Below, piece after piece: positions 1 through 5,218 of a stretch of 11,289 bases of DNA (positions are counted from its first letter, which is position 1; each line of letters starts with the position of its first letter). A program made the position numbers and the translations under genes. Source of the DNA: an uncultured Clostridia bacterium (GTDB lineage Bacteria > Bacillota > Clostridia > Christensenellales > Borkfalkiaceae); NCBI GenBank assembly GCA_959605945.1, contig CAUHGY010000059.1, positions 1-11,289 on the forward strand. Reading direction: 5' to 3'. Below the pieces are notes generated by a model, which saw nothing but the letters and a program-made list of their open reading frames with translations, made no database searches and was not told the DNA's origin.

Positions 1-86
1 AGCAAGCCCCTTTAACCCCGTTCGACTTGCATGTATTAAGCACGCCGCCAGCGTTCGTCCTGAGCCAGAATCAAACTCTTAAGTTT
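1..86 (-). rRNA. 16S ribosomal RNA, 5' end only (partial)
   Basis: Read on the minus strand, positions 79-70 give the universal AGAGTTTGAT at the 16S 5' end. This continues into TTCTGGCTCAG, then GGACGAACGCTGGCGGCGTG and TTAATACATGCAAGTCGAACG. By analogy with E. coli numbering, where AGAGTTTGAT begins at about nucleotide 8, the mature 5' end lies near position 86. Only about 86 nt of the gene are present; it leaves the window at position 1. The TTCTGGCTCAG form, instead of the common ATCCTGGCTCAG or ATCATGGCTCAG, would weaken priming by a standard 27F primer. The sequence is of Clostridia type, but this fragment is too short to name a genus. Confidence 0.98.
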
Positions 87-308
87 AATTATTTAAAGCC
101 GAACGTTACCGTTCAACTGCTCTAACGAGTTTCGCTTGTTTAGCGTTTGTTTGTCATTTAATGACTGTTTTTCAAGTACATATTATACTCAAAAGATTTT
201 GACAGAAACTTTCAAAATAACTATTATTTTGTCTTATTTCCTTCTATTCAATTTTTAAACAACTCCAGCTAACTTCGGTTAGCTTTTGCCGCCGCTCACG
301 CGACAGCC
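87..308 (-). promoter_or_regulatory. rRNA leader with hairpins and a boxA-like element
   Basis: This is the transcribed spacer between the proximal rrn promoter and 16S. In transcription order it holds: (a) a perfect 7-bp hairpin at 284-267, AGCTAAC-CGAA-GTTAGCT, in the position a boxB hairpin would take; (b) a boxA-like stretch at 180-165, TGTACTTGAAAAACAG, resembling the Firmicutes boxA TGTTCTTTGAAAAC but lacking one T; (c) a perfect 6-1-6 palindrome at 165-153, GTCATT-A-AATGAC; and (d) a hairpin at 114-101, GAACG-GTAA-CGTTC, with a GNRA-type tetraloop about 15 nt before the mature 16S end. These are plausible NusB/NusE antitermination and RNase processing signals. The structures are seen; their roles are inferred from known rRNA leaders. 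Confidence 0.6.
199..227 (+). promoter_or_regulatory. consensus-like promoter pointing away from 16S
   Basis: Plus-strand TTGACA (199-204), exactly 17 bp, then TATTAT (222-227), inside the 16S leader and opposite to rRNA transcription. A predicted start near 234 would reach the AGCTAAC-TTCG-GTTAGCT hairpin (267-284), which is followed by TTTT and so could end a transcript of about 55 nt. No gene lies downstream on this strand before 2283. It may be a chance match in A/T-rich DNA. Confidence 0.3.
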
Positions 309-313
309 TATAC

Positions 314-342
314 ATAATAGCATATCCGTTCTTTTAAGTCAA
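314..342 (-). promoter_or_regulatory. proximal rrn promoter
   Basis: Minus-strand -35 TTGACT (342-337), a 17-bp spacer and -10 TATTAT (319-314), with an extended-10 TG (TGC just before the hexamer). Predicted start is near 307-308. Upstream of the -35 are A-rich tracts (about 345-380) of UP-element type. It is aimed directly at 16S. Confidence 0.85.
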
Positions 343-401
343 GCATTTTTTCAAGATTTTTTCAAAGATTTTCTTAAAATATCTCTTCTTGAACAAACCC
401 C

Positions 402-444
402 ACAAAATATTGTGTGTCGTATCCGGCAAGGCACGATATTTTGT
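402..444. repeat. 9-bp inverted repeat between the two rrn promoters
   Basis: Arms ACAAAATAT (402-410) and ATATTTTGT (436-444) are perfect complements with a 25-nt centre. In plus-strand RNA the stem extends to 14 bp through U-G, G-C, U-A, G-C and U-G pairs. In the minus-strand leader RNA the two U-G positions become C-A mismatches. The role is unknown. Confidence 0.5.
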
Positions 445-500
445 AATCACGCCGACCAAAATCGCTTGAAAATATCTGACGATTCGGAATATGCATGCTT

Positions 501-519
501 TGCTCTCGAAATGAGAGCA
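501..519 (-). promoter_or_regulatory. 5'-terminal hairpin of the distal rrn transcript
   Basis: A perfect 7-bp stem, TGCTCTC (519-513) with GAGAGCA (507-501), around a 5-nt loop. The distal rrn promoter predicts a start at about 519, so the transcript would begin almost exactly at this stem, which could protect the 5' end. The stem is seen; the role is inferred. Confidence 0.45.
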
Positions 520-525
520 TAAGTG

Positions 526-554
526 ATTATATAGTAAATACGACATTAAGTCAA
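526..554 (-). promoter_or_regulatory. distal rrn promoter with UP-like tract
   Basis: Minus-strand -35 TTGACT (554-549), a 17-bp spacer and consensus -10 TATAAT (531-526). The 40 bp upstream (555-600) are almost pure A/T with phased A and T runs, as expected of an UP element. This is the first of two tandem rrn promoters about 210 bp apart, a common layout for rRNA operons. Confidence 0.87.
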
Positions 555-600
555 GCGTTTTTTAAAAGTTTTTAAAAATAAATCAAAATAATTTAAAATA

Positions 601-916
601 AGTCAAAATGCCTGTCTTACAGCGTAATTTCTGTTTTTTTATAACATGTTCCCGAAGCCCCCGATTCCGCATCGCCGAAGGCTCCTGAAACCGTCCCTTG
701 TTTTTTCGGGTTTAACTTCCCGCTCTTTTTAATAAAAGCGTTTCCTCCGCTTCGGATTGATTTATTTAATCCGTCCTTCTGATGCGGCGCCGCAAAAATA
801 CCGGCAGCGTCCGTACACGGCATTGCCGCCAAACGCATTATTTTCCCGCGCAGTATTTATTATATAATATATAATGTTTATGAACGGCGGTATAATTTTT
901 GAATTCTGCCGCGTGT
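601..916. other. intergenic region downstream of mnmA, no convincing gene
   Basis: This 316-bp spacer lies between the distal rrn promoter's A/T tract and the mnmA stop. A 73-codon minus-strand frame (838-617) starts with ATG behind a weak GGGA. It has no recognisable domain and a low-complexity K/G/S-rich composition, so it is not called a gene. The region holds a perfect 12-nt palindrome TGCGGCGCCGCA (783-794) and a candidate mnmA terminator (794-828). An AT-rich patch at 857-874 contains TATAAT-like strings but no matching -35. Confidence 0.6.
794..828 (-). terminator. candidate mnmA terminator
   Basis: On the minus strand an outer stem CGGCA/TGCCG (828-824 with 806-802) encloses a small inner hairpin CCGT-GT-ACGG (820-811). 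It is followed by GTA and a run of five T (798-794). It lies about 90-120 nt past the mnmA stop. The outer stem is short, so the call is tentative. Confidence 0.4.
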
Positions 917-1996
917 TCAGAAAACCGCTTTTTCGATAATTCCGCCGCCGAGGCATTCGTTTCCGCTGTAAAAAACGGCGAACTGCCCTTCCGTAATTGC
1001 CCTTTGCCTTTCGGCAAAATCGACCTTTATACAATTCTCTTCAATACGTACCGTGCATTTCTGCTCGGGCTGACGGTATCTGAACTTGGCGGTACAATCA
1101 AAAACCTTTTTCGCGGGCGCAAAAGGTATCCAATTACATTCTTTCATTATCAGTCCTTTGCTGTAAAGTCTTTCTTCGTCGCCGTGAGCAACGTAAAGCA
1201 CATTGTTTTTAAGATCTTTCTCTATCACAAACCATCTCGTGCCGTCATCGCCTTTCTGCCCGCCTATATCAAGACCGCGGCGCTGACCTATGGTATAATA
1301 CATAAGCCCCATGTGTTCGCCGAGCACTTTGCCGTCGTACGTCATTATTTTCCCTTTTTGCGCGGGAATATATTTAAGCAGAAATTTCCTGAAGTTGCGC
1401 TCGCCTATAAAACATATCCCGGTGGAATCTTTTTTATCGGCCGTTGCAAGCCCCTGTTTTTCGGCAATAGCGCGCACTTCGGATTTCTCGAGCTTTCCGA
1501 GCGGAAAAAGCACGCCTTCGAGCTGATCCTGCGTCAGTTGATTTAAAAAATACGTCTGATCTTTGCTCTGATCTCTGGCCTTTAAAAGCCTGTGAATGCC
1601 GTTTTCATGACTGATGTCGCAGTAGTGCCCCGTAGCTATAAAATCGGCGCCTAATTTTTTTGCCGCCGTTTTAAATTCCTTGAATTTTATCTCACGGTTG
1701 CAAAGCACGTCGGGATTAGGCGTTCTGCCGGCCTTATACTCTTCAAGGAAGTATGAAAAAACTCTTTCCATATATTCCTTGGCAAAATTTACCGAATAAT
1801 AGGGTATGCCGACTGAGTTTGCGACGCGCCGCACGTCCGCGAAATCGTCTTCTCCCGTACAGGCGCCGCATTCGTCCTTTTCTTCCCAATTATTCATATA
1901 CAGTCCGACAACGTTATACCCCTGCTCTTTTAAAAGATATGCCGCTACCGAACTGTCTACCCCGCCGCTCATGCCGACGACCACGGTTTTTGCCAT
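917..1996 (-). CDS. mnmA: tRNA-specific 2-thiouridylase MnmA
   Basis: MnmA puts sulfur on C2 of uridine 34 in tRNA-Lys, tRNA-Glu and tRNA-Gln, using ATP to adenylate the uridine and sulfur delivered as a protein persulfide; it acts in the cytosol. The 359 residues match the family's usual length. The N-terminal PP-loop motif SGGVDSS is at residues 10-16. The catalytic cysteines are C99 (in NPDVLCNREIKF) and C195 (in DSTGICFIGERNF), so both persulfide/disulfide partners are intact. The tRNA-binding YYTIGQRRGL segment is at 233-242 and a C-terminal beta-barrel follows. ATG at 1996 has AAGGGAG 7 nt upstream. It has its own promoter (2055-2027) and is divergent from the CNNM gene. The sulfur-donating cysteine desulfurase is not nearby. 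Confidence 0.97.
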   Translation of the reverse strand: MAKTVVVGMSGGVDSSVAAYLLKEQGYNVVGLYMNNWEEKDECGACTGEDDFADVRRVANSVGIPYYSVNFAKEYMERVFSYFLEEYKAGRTPNPDVLCNREIKFKEFKTAAKKLGADFIATGHYCDISHENGIHRLLKARDQSKDQTYFLNQLTQDQLEGVLFPLGKLEKSEVRAIAEKQGLATADKKDSTGICFIGERNFRKFLLKYIPAQKGKIMTYDGKVLGEHMGLMYYTIGQRRGLDIGGQKGDDGTRWFVIEKDLKNNVLYVAHGDEERLYSKGLIMKECNWIPFAPAKKVFDCTAKFRYRQPEQKCTVRIEENCIKVDFAERQRAITEGQFAVFYSGNECLGGGIIEKAVF

Positions 1997-2026
1997 AATC
2001 TGCTCCCTTCCGATAATAATAACAAA

Positions 2027-2055
2027 ACTATATCATAATTTTAAAATTTTTGCAA
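2027..2055 (-). promoter_or_regulatory. mnmA promoter
   Basis: Minus-strand TTGCAA (2055-2050), 17 bp, then TATAGT (2032-2027), with an extended-10 TGA just before the hexamer. The predicted start near 2020 gives a leader of about 24 nt that contains the ribosome binding site. The -35 is only a partial match. Confidence 0.55.
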
Positions 2056-2202
2056 TAAAAGCAGCCGTTTTTTGCTCACGGCAGCTATCGGAACGGTTAT
2101 ATCCGCCACTCCGTACGCATGCTTTGTTCCATTAAAAACGCAGTTTTACAGATAAAACCGCAAATAAAAACCGCCCTGTACATTTCAACATACATAAAAT
2201 GC

Positions 2203-2230
2203 TTGATTTTTTTCTCATTTATGTTATACT
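2203..2230 (+). promoter_or_regulatory. promoter of the CNNM-family gene, with overlapping dyad
   Basis: TTGATT (2203-2208), a 16-bp spacer and TATACT (2225-2230), with TGT immediately before the -10 (extended -10). The -10 lies inside a perfect dyad GTTATA-C-TATAAC (2223-2235), which could be an operator or chance in A/T-rich DNA. The predicted leader to the ATG at 2283 is about 45 nt. Confidence 0.65.
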
Positions 2231-2282
2231 ATAACATATAAATCATATAATATTTATTAAATATTTCTGTTTGGAGGATTTT

Positions 2283-3563
2283 ATGCCTGACGGCTCTGTT
2301 CCGCTACTAATCGCAATCATCGTTTTAGTTATTCTTTCAGCTTTCTTTTCTTCTACCGAGACAGCGTATTCCTGCGCAAGTCGAATCAAACTTCGTTCTT
2401 TATCCATTAACGGTAATAAACGTGCCGGCAAGGTTCTTACCCTTGCCGAAGAAAAATACGACAGGCTTATCAGCACCATTCTCGTCGGCAATAACATTGT
2501 CAACCTGACTGCGGCTACCCTTTCGACATTGTTTTTCGGACTTGTTATCACCAGCGAAACGGCTGACTCTTCGCTGATTTCAACTATCGTTATAACAATA
2601 GTGGTGTTGATTTTCGGCGAAATAACGCCGAAGTTCGTCGCCAAAACTTCCCCTGAAAAACTTGCCATGCTGTTTTATCCGCTTGTAGTGTTCTTTTATT
2701 ATCTGCTGTATCCTTTCAACTTTGTGTTCGGCGGCTGGAAATGGCTTATATCGAAAATATTCCGCCTTAAAAACGTTGCCGTGGTAACCGAAGAGGAAAT
2801 TATGACCATAGTCGAAGAAGCGGAAGAAGACGGAACTCTTCACGGAGACGAAACCAAACTCATACGGTCGGTCATAGAATTCGACGATCTCGAAGTCGGC
2901 GATATTCTTGTTCCGCGCGTAAATATTCTCGCAGTGGACATCTCCACCCCCATGGAAGAGCTGCGAAAGATTTTCGACAGCGGAACTTTTTCCAGAATAC
3001 CCGTCTATAAAGACAGCGTAGATACCATTATCGGCACAGTTCATATAAAAGATTTTTACAACGCTTATATATCCGGCAAGAAAAAAATAGACGACATTCT
3101 GCAAAATGCCTTCTACACCACCGAGCATGTAAAAATTTCCGTCCTTCTTAAACAGCTGCAGAAAAATAAAGTGCACATGGCCGTGGTTCTTGACGAATAC
3201 GGCGGAACGCTTGGCATCGTTACGCTTGAAGATATTCTCGAAGAGCTTGTCGGTGAGATCTGGGACGAACACGACGAAGAAATAAGCCACATCAAAAAAA
3301 TCGACGATAAATGTTATCTTATCGACGGAAACGCCCCTGTCGCCGATATGTTCGAACTGTTCAGCCTGTCCGGCGAAGAAGACAACTGCGATGCCAGTAC
3401 CGTGAGCGGATGGATTGTGGAAACGCTCGGCGAAATTCCCCACGTAGGCAAAAAATTCGATTATCTTAATCTTTCGGTGGAAATACTTAAATCTACAGTC
3501 AAAAAAGTTTTGCAGATAAAAGTGACCGTCAACGACAAGGAAGAAGAAAAAGAAGACGAATGA
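2283..3563 (+). CDS. CNNM/CorC-type membrane protein with CBS pair
   Basis: A 426-residue membrane protein of the CNNM (DUF21)-CBS-CorC_HlyC family, often annotated as hemolysin-related (TlyC). Characterised relatives are linked to magnesium or cobalt efflux and homeostasis. The N-terminal membrane domain covers residues 1 to about 160, with hydrophobic segments near 7-24, 63-90, 98-112 and 128-148. It carries the family signatures AFFSSTETAYS (20-30), LVGNNIVN (67-74) and FGEITPK (111-117). The two CBS repeats lie at about 205-330 (FSRIPVY at 236-242; DEYGGTLGIVTLEDILEELV at 304-323). The CorC_HlyC domain spans about 340-416, and the tail is acidic (EEEKEDE). ATG at 2283 is chosen because GGAGG lies 5 nt upstream; a TTG at 2271 overlaps that site and is rejected. 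The gene is monocistronic and divergent from mnmA. The transported ion is inferred from the family only. Confidence 0.93.
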   Translation: MPDGSVPLLIAIIVLVILSAFFSSTETAYSCASRIKLRSLSINGNKRAGKVLTLAEEKYDRLISTILVGNNIVNLTAATLSTLFFGLVITSETADSSLISTIVITIVVLIFGEITPKFVAKTSPEKLAMLFYPLVVFFYYLLYPFNFVFGGWKWLISKIFRLKNVAVVTEEEIMTIVEEAEEDGTLHGDETKLIRSVIEFDDLEVGDILVPRVNILAVDISTPMEELRKIFDSGTFSRIPVYKDSVDTIIGTVHIKDFYNAYISGKKKIDDILQNAFYTTEHVKISVLLKQLQKNKVHMAVVLDEYGGTLGIVTLEDILEELVGEIWDEHDEEISHIKKIDDKCYLIDGNAPVADMFELFSLSGEEDNCDASTVSGWIVETLGEIPHVGKKFDYLNLSVEILKSTVKKVLQIKVTVNDKEEEKEDE

Positions 3564-3631
3564 ATTCCGGCGGGGCGGATATAAGCAGACCGGCGCTCTC
3601 GGACAAAACGGCACGTTACCTAAAGAACTAA

Positions 3632-3680
3632 GCGATAAATCGCAGTAAACGTACAAAACCTGTTTACCCCGTTGCTTTTT
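3632..3680 (+). terminator. weak candidate terminator of the CNNM-family gene
   Basis: A 4-bp hairpin GCGA/TCGC (3632-3643) is followed by GTAAAC/GTTTAC (3645-3650 with 3662-3667), then CCCCGTTGC and five T (3676-3680). The T-run is 8 nt from the stem, farther than in a standard intrinsic terminator, so termination here is uncertain. Confidence 0.25.
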
Positions 3681-3719
3681 AATTTCCAAGTCCGTTAAAA
3701 CCGGCATAAATATGAATTC

Positions 3720-3748
3720 GCGCGGGCGGCGTTTTAAGCCGCCCGCGC
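3720..3748. repeat. perfect 11-bp GC-rich palindrome without T-tract
   Basis: GCGCGGGCGGC (3720-3730) and GCCGCCCGCGC (3738-3748) are perfect complements around the loop GTTTTAA. No T-run follows on either strand, so this is not a typical intrinsic terminator. It sits between the CNNM gene and the tRNA. It could be a transcript-stabilising stem, a factor-assisted terminator or a REP-like palindrome. Confidence 0.6.
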
Positions 3749-3771
3749 AATAATCAAAAAAATATATAACG

Positions 3772-3789
3772 GCGGAAACTGTTTTCCGC
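3772..3789 (+). other. hairpin just upstream of the tRNA
   Basis: A perfect 7-bp stem GCGGAAA (3772-3778) with TTTCCGC (3783-3789) and a 4-nt loop, ending 4 nt before the tRNA 5' end. It may act in 5' processing. No clear promoter hexamers lie between the CNNM stop and the tRNA, so the tRNA may depend on read-through. Confidence 0.4.
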
Positions 3790-3793
3790 GCAT

Positions 3794-3869
3794 GCACCCG
3801 TAGTCTAAATGGATAAAACGTCGGCCTCCGACGCCGTTGTTGCGAGTTCGAGTCTCGCCGGATGCACCA
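3794..3869 (+). tRNA. tRNA-Arg (anticodon CCG) with encoded CCA
   Basis: A 76-nt cloverleaf that decodes CGG. The acceptor stem is GCACCCG with CGGATGC, followed by discriminator A and an encoded CCA. The D-loop keeps GG and the arginine identity base A20. The anticodon loop CTCCGAC gives CCG at 34-36, which includes the arginine identity base C35. The T-stem GCGAG/CTCGC is perfect, with loop TTCGAGT. The variable region is only 4 nt. Three stem pairs are broken: C4-A69 in the acceptor, C12-A23 in the D-stem and U27-U43 in the anticodon stem. That is unusual for a functional bacterial tRNA, so it may be a marginal or decaying gene. The CCA and T-arm argue that it is, or recently was, functional. 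Confidence 0.8.
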
Positions 3870-3880
3870 ACATATCGAAG

Positions 3881-3943
3881 CACCACCGGACGTCAGCAGT
3901 TTGTTTAATAAATCTGCAAGACTGCCGGCGGGCTTTTCTTTTT
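3881..3943 (+). terminator. probable terminator after the tRNA
   Basis: GCAGT (3896-3900) pairs with ACTGC (3921-3925), with further outer pairing possible between CACCACCGG and CCGGCGGGC. The tract CTTTTCTTTTT (3933-3943) follows directly. It is correctly placed, 12-70 nt past the CCA end. The long loop and imperfect outer stem keep confidence moderate. Confidence 0.45.
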
Positions 3944-4347
3944 CCCGAATCTTTAGCTTGAAGTTCTTTTCGGACACACGGTTTTTTCAGGATTTTTTCA
4001 CATAAACCCGATTAAAAATTTCTGTTTCTTTAACCGATAACCCGTTTAAAATATTATTTTCCGCTGCGCAAAGCGCCTTACCGTCCGAAAAAAAGTCTGC
4101 CGGGAACGGGAATTTCGATATCGGTTTCCCCCCTTTCCCCGTTGCTCTTATTACGCAGCAACAAATTTCGGGATTCATGAAAATTTTTGTCTTACGGCGT
4201 ATTTATCTCTCCCGCGGCGATTTATATCGGAAATATCGCCGCCGTCGGTTCCGCCGCCAATGCAGAAAAGTTCATCAAATAAACGGCAGAGTTTCGCGAA
4301 CGGAAAAAAATTATATCCTGTGTTTAAAATATATTTTGCATACTTTT
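3944..4347. other. gene-free stretch between tRNA-Arg and rnpB
   Basis: About 400 bp with only short open frames on both strands: 63 codons at 4178-3987 minus and 65 codons from 4177 plus. Neither has a ribosome binding site or recognisable composition. Small hairpins are visible, for example GTTGCT/AGCAAC (4140-4162) and GGCGAT/ATCGCC (4217-4241). No gene, promoter pair or repeat array could be supported. Confidence 0.55.
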
Positions 4348-4394
4348 AAAAATCCCTGCCGCGCCAGCCTGTAGGCGGACGCGGCAGGGATTTT
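4348..4394 (-). terminator. strong rnpB terminator
   Basis: On the minus strand the stem AAAATCCCTGCCGCG (4394-4380) pairs perfectly with CGCGGCAGGGATTTT (4363-4349). An inner GCC-TACA-GGC helix closes part of the loop, and the exit side ends in a T-run (4352-4348, continuing to TTTTT). It starts right at the RNase P RNA 3' end. Because A-runs flank the other side, it could also stop plus-strand transcripts. Confidence 0.9.
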
Positions 4395-4740
4395 AAGTCA
4401 ATCTGTAAGCCCGATTCTGTCGAGCGCGGTCATTTATCTAGGGGCGGCGTCTCCGCCGCTCTCAAGCGATATTTTATTAAGACGCACGGGCGGAACTCCC
4501 CATATGTGCGGCTTGTCAATCTTGCTTCGGGTGGGGTTTACATTGCCCCCTGCGTTGCCGCAGGGGCGGTGGGCTCTTACCCCGCCTTTTCAACCTTGCC
4601 GTAAACGGCGGTACTTTTCTGTTGCACTTTCCTTAAAGTCGCCTTCACCGGGATTTCTCCGGCACCCTGTTCCTGTAAAGTCGGGACTTTCCTCATTGGC
4701 GGTTTCTCTCCGCCACCGCGGCCGCGCAATTAACTTAACC
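4393..4740 (-). ncRNA. rnpB: RNase P RNA (catalytic RNA, apparently type A)
   Basis: This is the ribozyme that removes 5' leaders from precursor tRNAs, working with the RnpA protein (not in the window). On the minus strand the conserved blocks appear in order: GAGGAAAGTCCC (4694-4683), CAGGGTGCCGG, GTGCAACAGAAA (near 4628), GGTAAGAGCCCACC (4581-4568), GTAAACCCCACC (near 4541) then GAAGCAAG, AGATAAATGACC, and GACAGAATCGGGCTTAC (about 4421-4405). The ends are set by helix P1: TTAAGTTAAT at the 5' end pairs with ATTGACTTAA (4402-4393), giving 10 bp with one wobble. Length is about 348 nt, within the usual range. The gene has a fully consensus promoter (4775-4747) and a strong terminator. The block pattern resembles type A more than the Bacillus type B. 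Confidence 0.95.
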
Positions 4741-4746
4741 GTTAGC

Positions 4747-4775
4747 ATTATATAATAACGGCAAAACTTTGTCAA
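4747..4775 (-). promoter_or_regulatory. rnpB promoter, fully consensus
   Basis: Minus-strand TTGACA (4775-4770), exactly 17 bp, TATAAT (4752-4747). Both hexamers match the sigma-70/sigma-A consensus at all positions, as expected of a constitutive, abundant RNA. The predicted start is about 4740, which agrees with the rnpB P1 helix. Confidence 0.93.
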
Positions 4776-5078
4776 GCATTCGCCCGTTACCGCACTTATG
4801 CAGGCCGCGTTTCCGACTGAACGAACCAAAACTCATTTACGCCGCCGCGCTTTTCGCCTTGAAATAAATTTGCCGACGCCGACGCATAACAAAATCTTAC
4901 GGCCTTTCCGCCCGTTATAAATTTTTATGCTTGCTCCGCAAAAATGCAAAATCGGCTTTTTAAAATCTTTCATGCGCAGCTGTTTTAATAAATATTTTTA
5001 TTTTTCGGTTGTTCGGTTTTTTCCGTAAACCCGCTTGGCTATTTTTGCCCGTTTTTATAAAAAACAGCTCGGATAAAA
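4776..5078. other. gene-free stretch between rnpB promoter and operon terminator
   Basis: About 300 bp with no coding frame of note. It is rich in A and T runs. An imperfect inverted repeat is visible: AGCTGTTTTAATAAA (4978-4992) against TTTATAAAAAACAGCT (5054-5069). No promoter facing either neighbour other than that of rnpB could be supported. Confidence 0.5.
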
Positions 5079-5079
5079 C

Positions 5080-5118
5080 AAAAAAGCGCACCGCCTTGTT
5101 TGCAGGATACAGTGCGCT
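5080..5118 (-). terminator. rho-independent terminator of the catabolic operon
   Basis: On the minus strand AGCGCAC (5118-5112), a 20-nt loop and GTGCGCT (5091-5085) form a perfect 7-bp stem, followed by six T (5085-5080). It lies about 100 nt beyond the last stop codon of the operon. Confidence 0.75.
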
Positions 5119-5218
5119 GTATGTTTATGCGGTTAATTACGCCCGCCGCCGCGAAAAATCCGCCGCGCATTTCCGATAATTGTCTGAGAAAATATTTTTT
5201 CACGGGCGGCAGCGAACG

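Noticed and set aside
182..210. A third rrn promoter from TATAAT at 187-182 on the minus strand
   Set aside because: The -10 is perfect, but no -35 match exists at 16-18 bp; the nearest TTGAAA is 22 bp away.
286..522. 78-codon plus-strand frame in the rrn promoter region
   Set aside because: No ribosome binding site, and it runs through both rrn promoter regions and the inverted repeat. It is better explained as A/T-rich regulatory DNA.
617..838. 73-codon minus-strand frame downstream of mnmA
   Set aside because: Only a weak GGGA upstream, low-complexity K/G/S composition and no recognisable domain. The frame also overlaps the candidate mnmA terminator. Noted in the intergenic entry but not called a gene.
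2580..3977. 465-codon minus-strand open frame opposite the CNNM gene
   Set aside because: It is antisense to a gene with clear family motifs, has no plausible start site, a phenylalanine-rich composition typical of a shadow frame, and also runs through the tRNA.
3987..4374. Two short open frames (63 codons minus, 65 codons plus) between tRNA-Arg and rnpB
   Set aside because: Neither has a ribosome binding site or recognisable content, and the plus frame runs into the rnpB terminator.
4504..4829. Open frames on both strands across rnpB
   Set aside because: The region is RNase P RNA with all conserved blocks and a P1 helix, so the frames are incidental.
4978..5069. Imperfect inverted repeat AGCTGTTTT...AAAACAGCT as an insertion sequence or MITE
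   Set aside because: The arms are imperfect, A/T-rich and about 60 bp apart, with no target duplication or transposase remnant.
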